44,035 nucleotides of DNA. Source: JBBDYH01 sp040901795. GTDB lineage: Bacteria; Planctomycetota; Planctomycetia; Pirellulales; JALHPA01. Positions 32,572 through 41,300 of this stretch are shown here, in pieces (within the stretch, counting starts at the first letter, position 1; every line of letters begins with the position of its first letter). Made by a program: the position numbers and the translations under genes. The notes beneath the pieces are model-generated. The model was not told where the DNA came from, did not search any database, and saw nothing but the letters and a program-made list of their open reading frames with translations. The stretch is taken from contig JBBDYH010000022.1 in NCBI GenBank assembly GCA_040901795.1, positions 1-44,035 on the forward strand, read 5' to 3'.

Positions 32572-33771
32572 ATGGCCAAGGATACCTTTCAACGTACCAA
32601 GCCGCACGTCAACGTAGGCACAATCGGTCACATCGACCATGGCAAAACCACTCTGACGGCGTCCATCCTTGCCGTACAAAGCACCAAGGGGATGGCTTCG
32701 TTGAAGAGCTACGCGGACATCGCCAAAGGTGGCACGGTGCGCGATGAAACCAAGACCGTCACGATTGCCGTGAGCCACGTCGAGTATGAGACCGACAAGC
32801 GACATTACGCTCACATCGATTGCCCGGGCCATGCCGACTTCATCAAGAACATGATCACAGGCGCCGCCCAGATGGACGGCGCGATTCTGGTGGTCTCGGC
32901 CGCCGATGGCCCGATGCCCCAGACGCGCGAGCATATCCTCCTGGCTCGCCAGGTCGGCGTACCGGCCTTGGTCGTGTTCCTCAATAAGGTGGACCTGGTC
33001 GATGACCCGGAGTTGTTGGAGCTGGTTGAGCTCGAGCTGCGTGAGCTGTTGACGCACTACGGCTTCCCAGGCGACGAGATTCCGATCGTCCGCGGCGCGA
33101 GCAAGCCGGCGCTGGACAATCCGAAGGATCCTGCGGCCGCCAAGCCGATCTCCGAGTTGATGGACGCCATCGACAGTTACATTCCAGAGCCGGTCCGCGA
33201 GATCGACAAACCGTTCTTGATGGCCGTGGAAGACGTGTTCTCGATCGAAGGCCGCGGCACGGTGGCCACCGGGCGAATCGAGCGGGGGATTGTGAAGACC
33301 GGCGACGACGTCGAAATCGTCGGCTTCAGCGATAAGCCGCGAAAGGTCGTCTGCACAGGCGTAGAAATGTTCCGCAAGACACTCGATTCGGGGCAGGCTG
33401 GCGACAACGTCGGTTGCTTGATCCGCGGTATTAAGCGCGAGGAAATTGAGCGCGGCCAGGTGTTGGCCAAGCCCGGTTCGATCACGCCGCACAAGAAATT
33501 CGAGGCCGAAGTGTACGTGCTCTCGAAGGAAGAAGGGGGGCGTCACACGCCGTTCTTCAGCGGCTATCGCCCGCAGTTCTATTTCCGCACCACCGACGTC
33601 ACCGGCACGGCGACGTTGATGGGCGACGCGGAAATGTGTATGCCCGGCGACAATGCCCGCATCAGCGTCGAGCTGATGGCGCCGATCGCGATGGACGACG
33701 GAGTACGCTTCGCCATCCGCGAAGGCGGCAAGACGGTAGGGTCGGGAGTAGTGACAAAGATCGTGGAGTAA
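32572..33771 (+). CDS. tuf: elongation factor Tu
   Basis: A 399-residue translational GTPase that delivers aminoacyl-tRNA to the ribosome. The GTPase motifs are visible: GHIDHGKT (G1), HIDCPGH (G3), NKVDLVDD (G4) and RGASKPAL (G5). The domain 2 and 3 motifs RGTVATGRIERGIVKTGD and GGRHTPFFSGYRPQFYFRTT are intact. Switch I reads DETKTVTIAVSHVEYET, where most bacteria have the ARGITI motif; the Mg-contacting Thr remains (TVTI) but the preceding Arg-Gly are Lys-Thr. AGGGAG lies about 6 nt before the ATG. It is flanked by tRNA-Thr and tRNA-Trp, the arrangement of the classical tufB operon. Confidence 0.98.
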   Translation: MAKDTFQRTKPHVNVGTIGHIDHGKTTLTASILAVQSTKGMASLKSYADIAKGGTVRDETKTVTIAVSHVEYETDKRHYAHIDCPGHADFIKNMITGAAQMDGAILVVSAADGPMPQTREHILLARQVGVPALVVFLNKVDLVDDPELLELVELELRELLTHYGFPGDEIPIVRGASKPALDNPKDPAAAKPISELMDAIDSYIPEPVREIDKPFLMAVEDVFSIEGRGTVATGRIERGIVKTGDDVEIVGFSDKPRKVVCTGVEMFRKTLDSGQAGDNVGCLIRGIKREEIERGQVLAKPGSITPHKKFEAEVYVLSKEEGGRHTPFFSGYRPQFYFRTTDVTGTATLMGDAEMCMPGDNARISVELMAPIAMDDGVRFAIREGGKTVGSGVVTKIVE

Positions 33772-33778
33772 TAAAAAA

Positions 33779-33900
33779 GAGAATGACGAATGGCGAAGCA
33801 CGATTGACGAAACAAATCCGAATGACGAATGACGAACCGAGACTTCGTCATTCGGGCTTCGTCATTCATTCGTCATTCTGATTTCGTCATTCGTCATTCC
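33779..33900. repeat. AATGACGA-unit inverted repeat between tuf and tRNA-Trp
   Basis: The left part is GAATGACGAATGGCGAAGC and similar units; the right part is CTTCGTCATTCGGG, TTCGTCATTCATTCG and so on, complementary to it. It can form a long hairpin downstream of tuf and upstream of tRNA-Trp. Confidence 0.75.
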
Positions 33901-33905
33901 GGCAC

Positions 33906-33978
33906 AGGGGTGTAGCTCAATTGGCAGAGCGCTGGTCTCCAAAACCAGAGGTTGCGAGTTCGATTCCCGCCGCCCCTG
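33906..33978 (+). tRNA. tRNA-Trp (CCA)
   Basis: A 73-nt cloverleaf with acceptor AGGGGTG/CGCCCCT (one GU pair). The anticodon loop TCTCCAAAA gives anticodon CCA, and the T arm is GAGTTCGATTC. It separates tuf from secE, as in many bacteria. Confidence 0.95.
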
Positions 33979-34116
33979 CAAGTTACGATTTGCCTGCCGG
34001 AGGGGCGGACTTTCTTGGCAGCCGGCTGGCTTCGTTAGGGATTGCGAAGTGGACATTTTCCGGCGCGCCGGGAGCGGTGTGTGGCAATGGATGCCTAGGA
34101 GACAAGGAAAACTGCA

Positions 34117-34599
34117 ATGGCTGAAAGGAAAGACGCCGTAGCGTCCGGGTCGATGTGGAGCGAGCTGTTCCAGTTTGGCGTATACAAGCGCAGCCAGGGA
34201 CGCATCGCTCGGCAAGTGACGTTCTTTGTGTTAGTGGTGCTGTTCGCCATCGGTTGCTGGAGTTTGAGCTCGTATTTGAGTCCCAGCGGCATGCTGGGCG
34301 TCGTGGGCATTGAAGTTAGTCCGGACTCGCCGGCCAGTAATGCGATTCGGTTTGGAATTCCCGCGGTGATCTTGGCGATTGGCGTGTGGTTTAGTTTCCG
34401 GTTGGTCAACGTGCCCCGCTTCGCGGATTTTTTGATCGCGGTCGAGGCGGAGATGAACAAGGTCTCCTGGCCCACGCGGAATGAGCTTTTTCGCAGCTCG
34501 ATTGTGGTGATCGTGCTGCTGTTTTTGCTCACCGCGGTGCTGTTTGTTTACGACATTGTCTGGCGATTCTTGTTCGAGTGGCTGGGGATTTTGGGTTAA
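34117..34599 (+). CDS. secE: preprotein translocase subunit SecE
   Basis: A 160-residue inner-membrane protein of the SecYEG export channel. The conserved core is near the end: EAEMNKVSWPTRNELFRSSI followed by a membrane helix (VVIVLLFLLTAVLFVYDIVW). Two additional hydrophobic segments (FFVLVVLFAIGCWSLSSYLS and FGIPAVILAIGVWFSF) precede it, giving three segments as in enterobacteria. AAGGA is 8 nt before the ATG. Followed by nusG. Confidence 0.94.
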   Translation: MAERKDAVASGSMWSELFQFGVYKRSQGRIARQVTFFVLVVLFAIGCWSLSSYLSPSGMLGVVGIEVSPDSPASNAIRFGIPAVILAIGVWFSFRLVNVPRFADFLIAVEAEMNKVSWPTRNELFRSSIVVIVLLFLLTAVLFVYDIVWRFLFEWLGILG

Positions 34600-34658
34600 T
34601 CGCTGGTCGCGGGTTCAGATCGCCTGCAAAATGCCGCTGTTTGAGAAAGTAGTCCGAC

Positions 34659-35528
34659 GTGAGCAATGAAGTGAACAACGCCGCGAACGCTCTGGGACCC
34701 GAAGGCGCGGAGCCGCCGGTGCCGATCCATCGGCCGCCGGAGACCGAGGGTCCTGCGCCGCGCTCGCCCAACGTGATGGAGTCGGTCGATACGGAGGTTG
34801 AGATCGGCCCCACCGACCTGACCGGTCACACCGATCAACCGGAGGCCGAGGGCATCGACACACCGGAAGCCGGCGAGGCGCCACCTGTCGAATCGCCTCC
34901 GGCCAAAGCGCCACGGCGGCCCGCCGCAACTCGATCGCAGCCGAAGGTAGCCGAAGCGGAGCCCGAATCGACGCAGCCGGAAGAAGAAACGCCCGTCAAT
35001 CGCCAGTGGTATATCCTCAAGGTGCAAACCAACCGCGAGGAGTCGATCCGCGACGCACTGCAGCGGCGCGTGGCGATGGCGGGCTTGGAGAAATACGTTG
35101 GCGACATCATCGTGCCGACCGAAATGATCTCCGAGTTTAAGGGCGGAAAAAAGCGCGTCAGCAAACGCAAGCTGTATCCCGGCTATATCGTCGTGAACAT
35201 GGAGATCAACGACGATACGTGGTATCTGGTGCGCGAGACCTCGGGCATTGGCGACTTCACCGGCGCGATGGGGCGTCCCACGCCGATGGCGCCGGAGGAC
35301 GTGGCCAAGATCGTGGCCAAGACCGAGGAAAAGCCGGACGAGGCGCCGCGTGTGGATATCCGTTTCAAGCCGAGCGATCGAGTGCGGATCAAAGAGGGCA
35401 CGTTCGAGAACTTCGAAGGCAATGTAGAAGCCATCGACCAGGCGAACGGCCGCGTGACGGTGATGATCAACATCTTCGGCCGCAGCACGCCGGTGGAATT
35501 GGAATATTGGCAGATTGAGGGAGTTTAG
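34659..35528 (+). CDS. nusG: transcription antitermination/termination factor NusG with extended N-terminus
   Basis: A 289-residue protein from a GTG at 34659. Residues 1-110 are acidic, proline-rich and likely disordered (EGAEPPVPIHRPPETEGPAP), not part of standard NusG. The NGN domain (about 112-215) contains RQWYILKVQTNREESIRDAL and SKRKLYPGYIVV. The KOW domain (about 235-289) contains FKPSDRVRIKEGTFENFEGN and IFGRSTPVELEYWQIE. It binds RNA polymerase and couples transcription with termination or translation. No strong ribosome site is visible. Confidence 0.95.
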   Translation: MSNEVNNAANALGPEGAEPPVPIHRPPETEGPAPRSPNVMESVDTEVEIGPTDLTGHTDQPEAEGIDTPEAGEAPPVESPPAKAPRRPAATRSQPKVAEAEPESTQPEEETPVNRQWYILKVQTNREESIRDALQRRVAMAGLEKYVGDIIVPTEMISEFKGGKKRVSKRKLYPGYIVVNMEINDDTWYLVRETSGIGDFTGAMGRPTPMAPEDVAKIVAKTEEKPDEAPRVDIRFKPSDRVRIKEGTFENFEGNVEAIDQANGRVTVMINIFGRSTPVELEYWQIEGV

Positions 35529-35566
35529 CAGTCGCCGGTACGGCGACTTAACCAGATCAGCAAGTC

Positions 35567-35992
35567 ATGGCAAAACAGTTAGTTGGCACGGCAAAGTTCC
35601 AAGTTCCCGGCGGGCAGGCGACGCCGGCGCCGCCAGTCGGCACCTCGTTGGGCCGATACGGCATCAACCTGGGCCAGTTCGTGATGCAGTTTAACGAGCG
35701 CACGCGCGAGGCCAACGGGATGCCGATCCCCGTCGTCGTCAATGTGTATAACGACCGCAGTTTTGACTTTGTGACCAAGAGCCCGCCGGCCGCGGCCCTA
35801 TTGAAGCAAGCCGCCGGGATCGCCAAAGGATCGGGCGTGCCCAACCGCGAAAAGGTGGGCACGGTCAATCGAGAGGCGATCGACAAAATCGTGAAGATGA
35901 AAATGAACGACCTGAACGCGCGAGACGTGGAGCATGCGCGCCGCATGGTCGAAGGCACGGCGCGGAGCATGGGAATCACAGTCGAGGCGTAA
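35567..35992 (+). CDS. rplK: 50S ribosomal protein L11
   Basis: A 141-residue protein of typical length, with the proline-rich early motif TPAPPVGTSLGRYGINLGQF and the RNA-binding C-terminal part (LLKQAAGIAKGSGVPNREKV, AIDKIVKMKMNDLNARDVEH). L11 binds the GTPase-associated 23S rRNA region. nusG ends 38 bp upstream; the gap contains a small hairpin (GTCGCCG/CGGCGAC). Second gene of the classical L11 operon. Confidence 0.98.
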   Translation: MAKQLVGTAKFQVPGGQATPAPPVGTSLGRYGINLGQFVMQFNERTREANGMPIPVVVNVYNDRSFDFVTKSPPAAALLKQAAGIAKGSGVPNREKVGTVNREAIDKIVKMKMNDLNARDVEHARRMVEGTARSMGITVEA

Positions 35993-36068
35993 CACAGCGA
36001 GTCAGCAGCCCCGGCCGGAAGGCCGGGGTTGGAACCCCGGCTTCCGCCGGATGCTATGGAGCAATTGA

Positions 36069-36752
36069 ATGTCCGACACCAGCAAACGCATGAAGGCCCT
36101 GCGGGGCAAGATTCCGCAAGGCAAGGAGAGTTTTCCCTTGCCCGAGGCGGTGAAGGTCCTCAAGCAATTTGGTGGTTTGAAGTTCGATCAATCGGTCGAG
36201 ATCGCCATGCGGTTGGGAATCGATGCCAAGCAGGCCGACCAGATCGTCCGCGGCTCGATCGTGCTGCCGCATGGCATTGGCAAATCGAAGCGCGTGGTCG
36301 TGTTTGCCAAAGGCGACGCCGCCGAGGCCGCCGCGGCGGCCGGCGCTGATGAAGTCGGCGCCGAGGAACTGGCGAAAAAGATCCGCGAAGGCTGGACCGA
36401 TTTTGATGCCTGCATCGCTGCGCCGGACATGATGGGCCTGGTCGGCCCCTTGGGCAAAGTGCTCGGTCCCCGCGGCCTGATGCCGTCGCCCCGTGCCGGC
36501 ACCGTGACACCGGATGTCGCCAAAACGGTCAAGGAGTATAAGGCCGGCAAGGTGGAATTTCGCAACGACGCGGGCGGCATCGTCCACGCCGTCGTCGGCA
36601 AGCTGAGCTTTGACGAAACCAAGCTGTTGGAGAACATCAAGGCCTTTATCGATCATGTGCAGCACATCAAACCGCACGCGGTCAAGGGGCATTTTGTGAA
36701 GAGCATTACGATCAGCGCGACGATGAGCCCCGGCTTGCAGATCGCTGCATAG
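36069..36752 (+). CDS. rplA: 50S ribosomal protein L1
   Basis: A 227-residue protein with a GGAG site 7 nt before the ATG. Family signatures: KFDQSVEIAMRLGIDAKQAD, GSIVLPHGIGKSKRVVVFAK and DMMGLVGPLGKVLGPRGLMP. L1 binds 23S rRNA and can repress its own operon. The 76-bp gap after rplK holds a GC-rich palindrome (GCCGGGG-TTGGAA-CCCCGGC, about 36018-36040). Confidence 0.98.
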   Translation: MSDTSKRMKALRGKIPQGKESFPLPEAVKVLKQFGGLKFDQSVEIAMRLGIDAKQADQIVRGSIVLPHGIGKSKRVVVFAKGDAAEAAAAAGADEVGAEELAKKIREGWTDFDACIAAPDMMGLVGPLGKVLGPRGLMPSPRAGTVTPDVAKTVKEYKAGKVEFRNDAGGIVHAVVGKLSFDETKLLENIKAFIDHVQHIKPHAVKGHFVKSITISATMSPGLQIAA

Positions 36753-36762
36753 CCGTGGACCT

Positions 36763-36894
36763 CGTTCCCAGGCTCCGCCTGGGAACGGGCTGTTTGGCAG
36801 GCTCTGCCTGCCGGCCGTTCGGGACAAGTTAGTGCGCGCGAGGCAGAGCCTCGCAAGCAGTGTGCTTCCCAGGCAAAGCCTGGGAACAAAGGTG
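36763..36894 (+). repeat. four triloop palindromes between rplA and rplJ
   Basis: Hairpins at 36763-36787 (CGTTCCCAGGC-TCC-), about 36796-36812 (GGCAGGC-TCT-GCCTGCC), about 36838-36854 (GCGAGGC-AGA-GCCTCGC) and about 36869-36889 (TTCCCAGGC-AAA-GCCTGGGAA). All share an AGGC/GCCT inner stem and three-base loop. They occupy the place of the L10 leader that controls rplJ-rplL in many bacteria. Confidence 0.85.
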
Positions 36895-36905
36895 GGAAAT
36901 AAACC

Positions 36906-37475
36906 ATGAGCAAAGCTGTCAAAAACCTGTTGATCAACGACCTGCGATCAAAACTGCAGGGCGTCAATGATTGCCTGTTGGTGAATGTCATCGGGCTGAA
37001 TTCCGAAAAGACGTCGAAGCTTCGCGCCGAGTTGCGGAAGAAGAACATCCAGCTCCAAGTGATCAAGAACAGCATGGCTCGCCGCGCGGCCGAAGGCATG
37101 GCGATCGCGCCGGCATTCGATGGGCTCGAAGGCTCGCTGGCGATCGTTTGGGGCAGCGAGGATGTCGTATCGCTGGCCAAGGAAGTCGTCCGACTGGCAG
37201 AGGCGAAAGAGTTTCAAGGTCTTGAGCCGCGAGGCGGCGCAATCGAAGGCGCCAAGATTCCTGCCGCGCAGGTCAAGATCGTAAGCACCTGGCCCAGTCG
37301 CAGCGAGCAGCTTAGCATCCTGGTCGGCCAGATTCTTGGCCCGGGCTCTAAGCTCGCCGGACAACTCATCGGCGCCGGCGGCACTCTGGCCGGTCAGATC
37401 AAACAGAAAATCGAAGATCTGGAGAAGGCGGCAGGGGCCCCGGCGGAAACGGCCGCGGAAGAACCGACTACTTAG
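36906..37475 (+). CDS. rplJ: 50S ribosomal protein L10
   Basis: A 189-residue protein that anchors L7/L12 dimers to the ribosome. The family N-terminus is visible (LINDLRSKLQGVNDCLLVNV, LRAELRKKNIQLQVIKNSMA). The C-terminal helix that binds L7/L12 dimers is preceded by LAGQLIGAGGTLAGQIKQKI. A purine-rich AAGGTGGG precedes the ATG. Its leader contains the triloop palindromes at 36763-36894. Confidence 0.97.
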   Translation: MSKAVKNLLINDLRSKLQGVNDCLLVNVIGLNSEKTSKLRAELRKKNIQLQVIKNSMARRAAEGMAIAPAFDGLEGSLAIVWGSEDVVSLAKEVVRLAEAKEFQGLEPRGGAIEGAKIPAAQVKIVSTWPSRSEQLSILVGQILGPGSKLAGQLIGAGGTLAGQIKQKIEDLEKAAGAPAETAAEEPTT

Positions 37476-37529
37476 ACTCGTTTTAGTATCGCTGCCGCGC
37501 TCGGCGTGGCAGCGAGAAAGCACAAAAAG

Positions 37530-37557
37530 CAAACAGCCTGAAGGCTGAACTCCAACC
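37530..37557. repeat. GTTGGAGTTCAG palindrome between rplJ and rplL
   Basis: AAACAGCCTGAAGGCTG followed by AACTCCAACC. Related to the repeats at 1286-1307 and 27122-27174. Confidence 0.7.
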
Positions 37558-37576
37558 GAAAGGACGATTGATTGCC

Positions 37577-38002
37577 ATGGCGACCGCCGAAGCGACTGAA
37601 ACCAAAGAATTCTCCGCAGCCACCAAGGAGCTCGGAGATAAGATCGTCACGTTGACCCTCAAGCAAGCTAAAGAGCTGAGCGACTACCTCGAGGATGTGC
37701 ACGGCATTAAGGCGGCAGCGGGGGGCGCCGTGATGATGGCTGCTCCCGGCGGCGCGGCGGGCGGTGCAGCTCCGGCCGCCGAGGCCAAAACGGAGTTTGA
37801 CGTCGTGCTCGAAAGCTACGATGCCGCCAAAAAGATCGGGATCATCAAGGTCGTCCGCGCAGCCACGGGGCTTGGGCTGAAGGAAGCCAAAGACGCCGTC
37901 GAAAGCGCTCCCAACAAGATCAAGGAAGGCATCTCGAAGGAAGACGCCGAGAAGCTCAAGAAGGAGCTCGAGGATGCCGGCGCCAAGGTGTCGGTCAAGT
38001 AG
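37577..38002 (+). CDS. rplL: 50S ribosomal protein L7/L12
   Basis: A 141-residue acidic protein, somewhat longer than usual. N-terminal dimerisation helices (GDKIVTLTLKQAKELSDYLE), Ala/Gly-rich hinge (MMAAPGGAAGGAAPAAEA) and the conserved C-terminal domain (KTEFDVVLESYDAAKKIGII, KVVRAATGLGLKEAKDAVES). I prefer the ATG at 37577. An in-frame TTG at 37568 would add three residues but is too close to the AAAGGA site. Recruits translation factors to the ribosome. Confidence 0.96.
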   Translation: MATAEATETKEFSAATKELGDKIVTLTLKQAKELSDYLEDVHGIKAAAGGAVMMAAPGGAAGGAAPAAEAKTEFDVVLESYDAAKKIGIIKVVRAATGLGLKEAKDAVESAPNKIKEGISKEDAEKLKKELEDAGAKVSVK

Positions 38003-38358
38003 TCTGGCATCCCTCTCCCTTCGGGGGAGAGGTGTATTGGGAAACAAAGACGAACGATTGCAGCTCGGTGCGGTTCACCCCCGATGGACATTGCGCCTCC
38101 CATGCCGGCGGGCGTGCTGGCATGAACAAGGGAACAGCCCGCTTGATTGACCGCTCGGTCTGGCCTTTTGGTGTGTTTTGCGTACGATACCTTATTGGTT
38201 TCGTCCGGGCGTCCGAAGTGCGCGCCCGTCGTACACAGCCGGCAGCCGCAGCCGCTCCGCCCGCAGTCGCTCGCCTTTCTCTTTGTAAATGGGATGCGTT
38301 TCGCGACTTTCGCGTTGCGCGCATGCCTCTCGCTAATACCTGAGGAGCTTTTGAGCCT
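38003..38358. other. 356-bp gap between rplL and rpoB
   Basis: Apart from the hairpin at 38012-38032 no gene or clear promoter is seen. GAGGAG lies 12 nt before the rpoB start. The gap is long for this operon and may contain an rpoB-specific promoter. Confidence 0.5.
38012..38032 (+). terminator. hairpin after rplL, possible partial terminator before rpoB
   Basis: CCTCTCCC and GGGAGAGG form an 8-bp stem with a TTCGG loop 9 bp after the rplL stop. No T run follows, so it may act as an attenuator or RNA-processing site, as known between L12 and rpoB in other bacteria. Confidence 0.5.
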
Positions 38359-41300
38359 ATGGCCACCACCGCCCAACGACGTCTCCGACCCACGGAAGTT
38401 CGACGTTTCGGCAGTTTGCGCGAACATCATTCGATCCCTGACCTGACGGTCATTCAAACTCGCAGCTATGACAACTTTTTGCAGTACGAGGTCCCCGCGA
38501 ACAAGCGCAAGGACCAAGGCATCGAGAGCGTGCTGCGCGAGATCTTCCCGATCGAGAGCTACGACAAGAATCTGCAGCTCAAGTATTTGAGGTACGAGCT
38601 CGGCAAACCGCGCTACGAACCCCACGAGTGCCGTCAACTCCGCTTAACGTACGGGCGACCCTTCCGTGTGTGGCTGCGGTTGACCAAGGAAGAGCCGATC
38701 GAGGAGGAGGTCTATCTCGGCGACATGCCAATCATGATTGGCGGCGGCGAGTTCATCATCAACGGCGCCGAGCGCGTGGTGGTCAGCCAGTTGCACCGCA
38801 GCCCGGGCGTCGACTTCGTCGCCGATACCGACATCACCGACCGTAAGATTCATAGCTGCCGGATCATTCCCGAGCGCGGAAGCTGGATCGAGCTGAATAT
38901 CAGCAAAAAGGATACGCTCACAGTCCGTATCGACCAGTCGGGCAAGTTTTCGGCGATGACGCTCTTACGCGCGATGGACCCCAAGTACGGCCAGGATGCC
39001 GCGCTGTTGCGGGCCTTCTACGACAGCTCCACCGAGAAAATCGTCGATGGCCGCAGCGTGAGCAAGATCGAAGGTAAGATCGCCGTCGAAGACATCGTTT
39101 ATCCGGCCGGCAGCGAGCGGGCCGGCGAGATCATCATCGAGGCCGGACACAAGATCAGCAAGAACGCGGCTGAGCAGATTTGCACGTCGGGCGTGGACAA
39201 GGTCGAGGTCATGCCCGAAACCAAAGTGCCGCTCATCCTGAATAGCATCGCGGAAGACGCCACCGGGAGCCACGAGGAGGCCTTGCTGCGGATCTACCAG
39301 CGGCTGCGGCCGGGCAATCCGCCGCAGTTGGAGAAAGCGCGGGCGCTGTTCCACGAAAAGTTCTACGACACCAACCGCTACCGCCTGGGAAAGGTCGGGC
39401 GGTTCCGCATCAACCGCAAGCTGGGACTGACCGTTAACGAGAACGAGATGACCCTGCGGTCCGACGATCTGATCGCCTCGATTCGGTATCTACTCAAGCT
39501 TACCGAAGGGGATCCGGGGGCCGAGGTTGACGATATCGATCATTTGGGCAACCGCCGCCTGCGAACCATCGATGAGCTGGCCTGCGACGAGCTGCGAAAA
39601 GGCTTTCTCAAGCTCCGCCGTACAGTGCAAGAACGGATGAGCTTGAAGGACGTGCAGGATCTGACGCCGCGGAACCTGATCAACCCTAAAAGCATTTCGG
39701 CGGCGATCGAATATTTCTTCGGCCGTGGCGAGCTGTCACAGGTCGTCGATCAAACCAACCCGCTCTCGATGCTCACACACGAGCGGCGCCTGTCGGCGTT
39801 GGGCCCCGGCGGCTTGAATCGTAAGCGCGCGGGCTTTGAGGTCCGCGACGTACACATTTCGCACTATGGCCGCATCTGTCCGATCGAGACGCCGGAAGGC
39901 ACGAACATCGGCTTGATTTCGAGCCTGGGCATTTACGCGGGCGTGGATGAATACGGTTTTTTGGTGACGCCCTACCGCAAGGTCAATAAGGGAAAACTGA
40001 CTGACGAGGTTTTGTGGCTGCGGGCCGATCAGGAGATGGAGGCTTTTCTTGCGCCGGCCGACGCGCCGGTCGTCAATGGCCATCTGCAAGGTGAGAATAT
40101 CGTCGCTCGCTATCGCTCGGACTTCCAATTGGTGCCGGTCGACAAAGTCCAATACATCGACGTGGCGCCGGCCCAAATGGTCGGTGTTTCGGCGGGGCTG
40201 ATTCCGTTCTTGGAGCACGACGACGCGAACCGCGCCTTGATGGGCTCCAATATGCAAAGGCAGGCGGTGCCCCTGTTGGTCACCGAGCCGCCGGTTGTTT
40301 GCACTGGCATGGAGCGCGATGTCGCCCGCAACTCAGGTATGTTGCTGCGTGCCCATAAGAAGGGCACGGTCACGTTCGTCGACGCCGAGCGCATTGAAAT
40401 TGGCAGCGATGTGTACCGCCTGACCAAGTTCAAAGGGCTCAATGAGCGTACCTGTCAGAACCAGAAGCCGATCGTCGAAGTCGGCCAAAAAGTGGAGAAG
40501 GGAGAAGTCATCGCCGACGGGGCGGCCACCTTCCAAGGCGAGCTGGCGCTGGGCCGGAATGTACTGGTCGGCTTCATGTCGTGGGAAGGCTTCAATTTCG
40601 AAGACGCGATCATCATCAGCGAGGAGTTGGTGCAGGACGACGTCTACACTTCGATCCATATCGAAGAGTTCGACATCGAGATTCGCGAAACGAAGCTGGG
40701 CCGCGAGGAGTTCACGCGCGATATTCCGAATGTCAGCGAGAAGGCGCTGCGCAACCTCGATGAAAGCGGCATCGTGCGGATCGGCACTTACGTGCGGCCG
40801 GGCGATGTGCTGGTCGGCAAGGTCTCGCCCAAGAGCAAGACGGAGCTGACTCCGGAAGAGAAGCTCTTGCACGCGATCTTCGGCCGGGCCGGCGAAGACG
40901 TCAAGAACGATTCGCTGGAAGTTCCCTCGGGCGTCGAAGGGATCGTCATCGACACGCAAAAATTCTCGCGCCGCATGAGCCTCAGCGAGGACGAGCGGAA
41001 GCAGTTCGAGAAAGAGTTGAAAGAAGCCGAGTCGGCGGGGAACGCCAAAATCGCCGAGGCGTTTGGCGCGATGGTCGGTGAAATGGAGTCCACCCTCGGG
41101 CGGCCATTGACCGACGAGGAAGGCACGCCGCTGGTCCGCGATCAGGAGCACCGCTTCGTCGCCGAGAGAGCCGCCACCTTCAAGCTCGAGTCGATCGACA
41201 TTCGCAGCCCGCAGCGTAAAGCCGATGTGGAGAAGACCCACAAGACCATGTGGCCGGCCGTCGAGGCGGCGATCGACGATCGTGACCGCGTGCTCAACAG

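Noticed and set aside
32476..33801. 441-codon minus-strand frame opposite tuf
   Set aside because: Antisense shadow of EF-Tu; also crosses a dispersed repeat.
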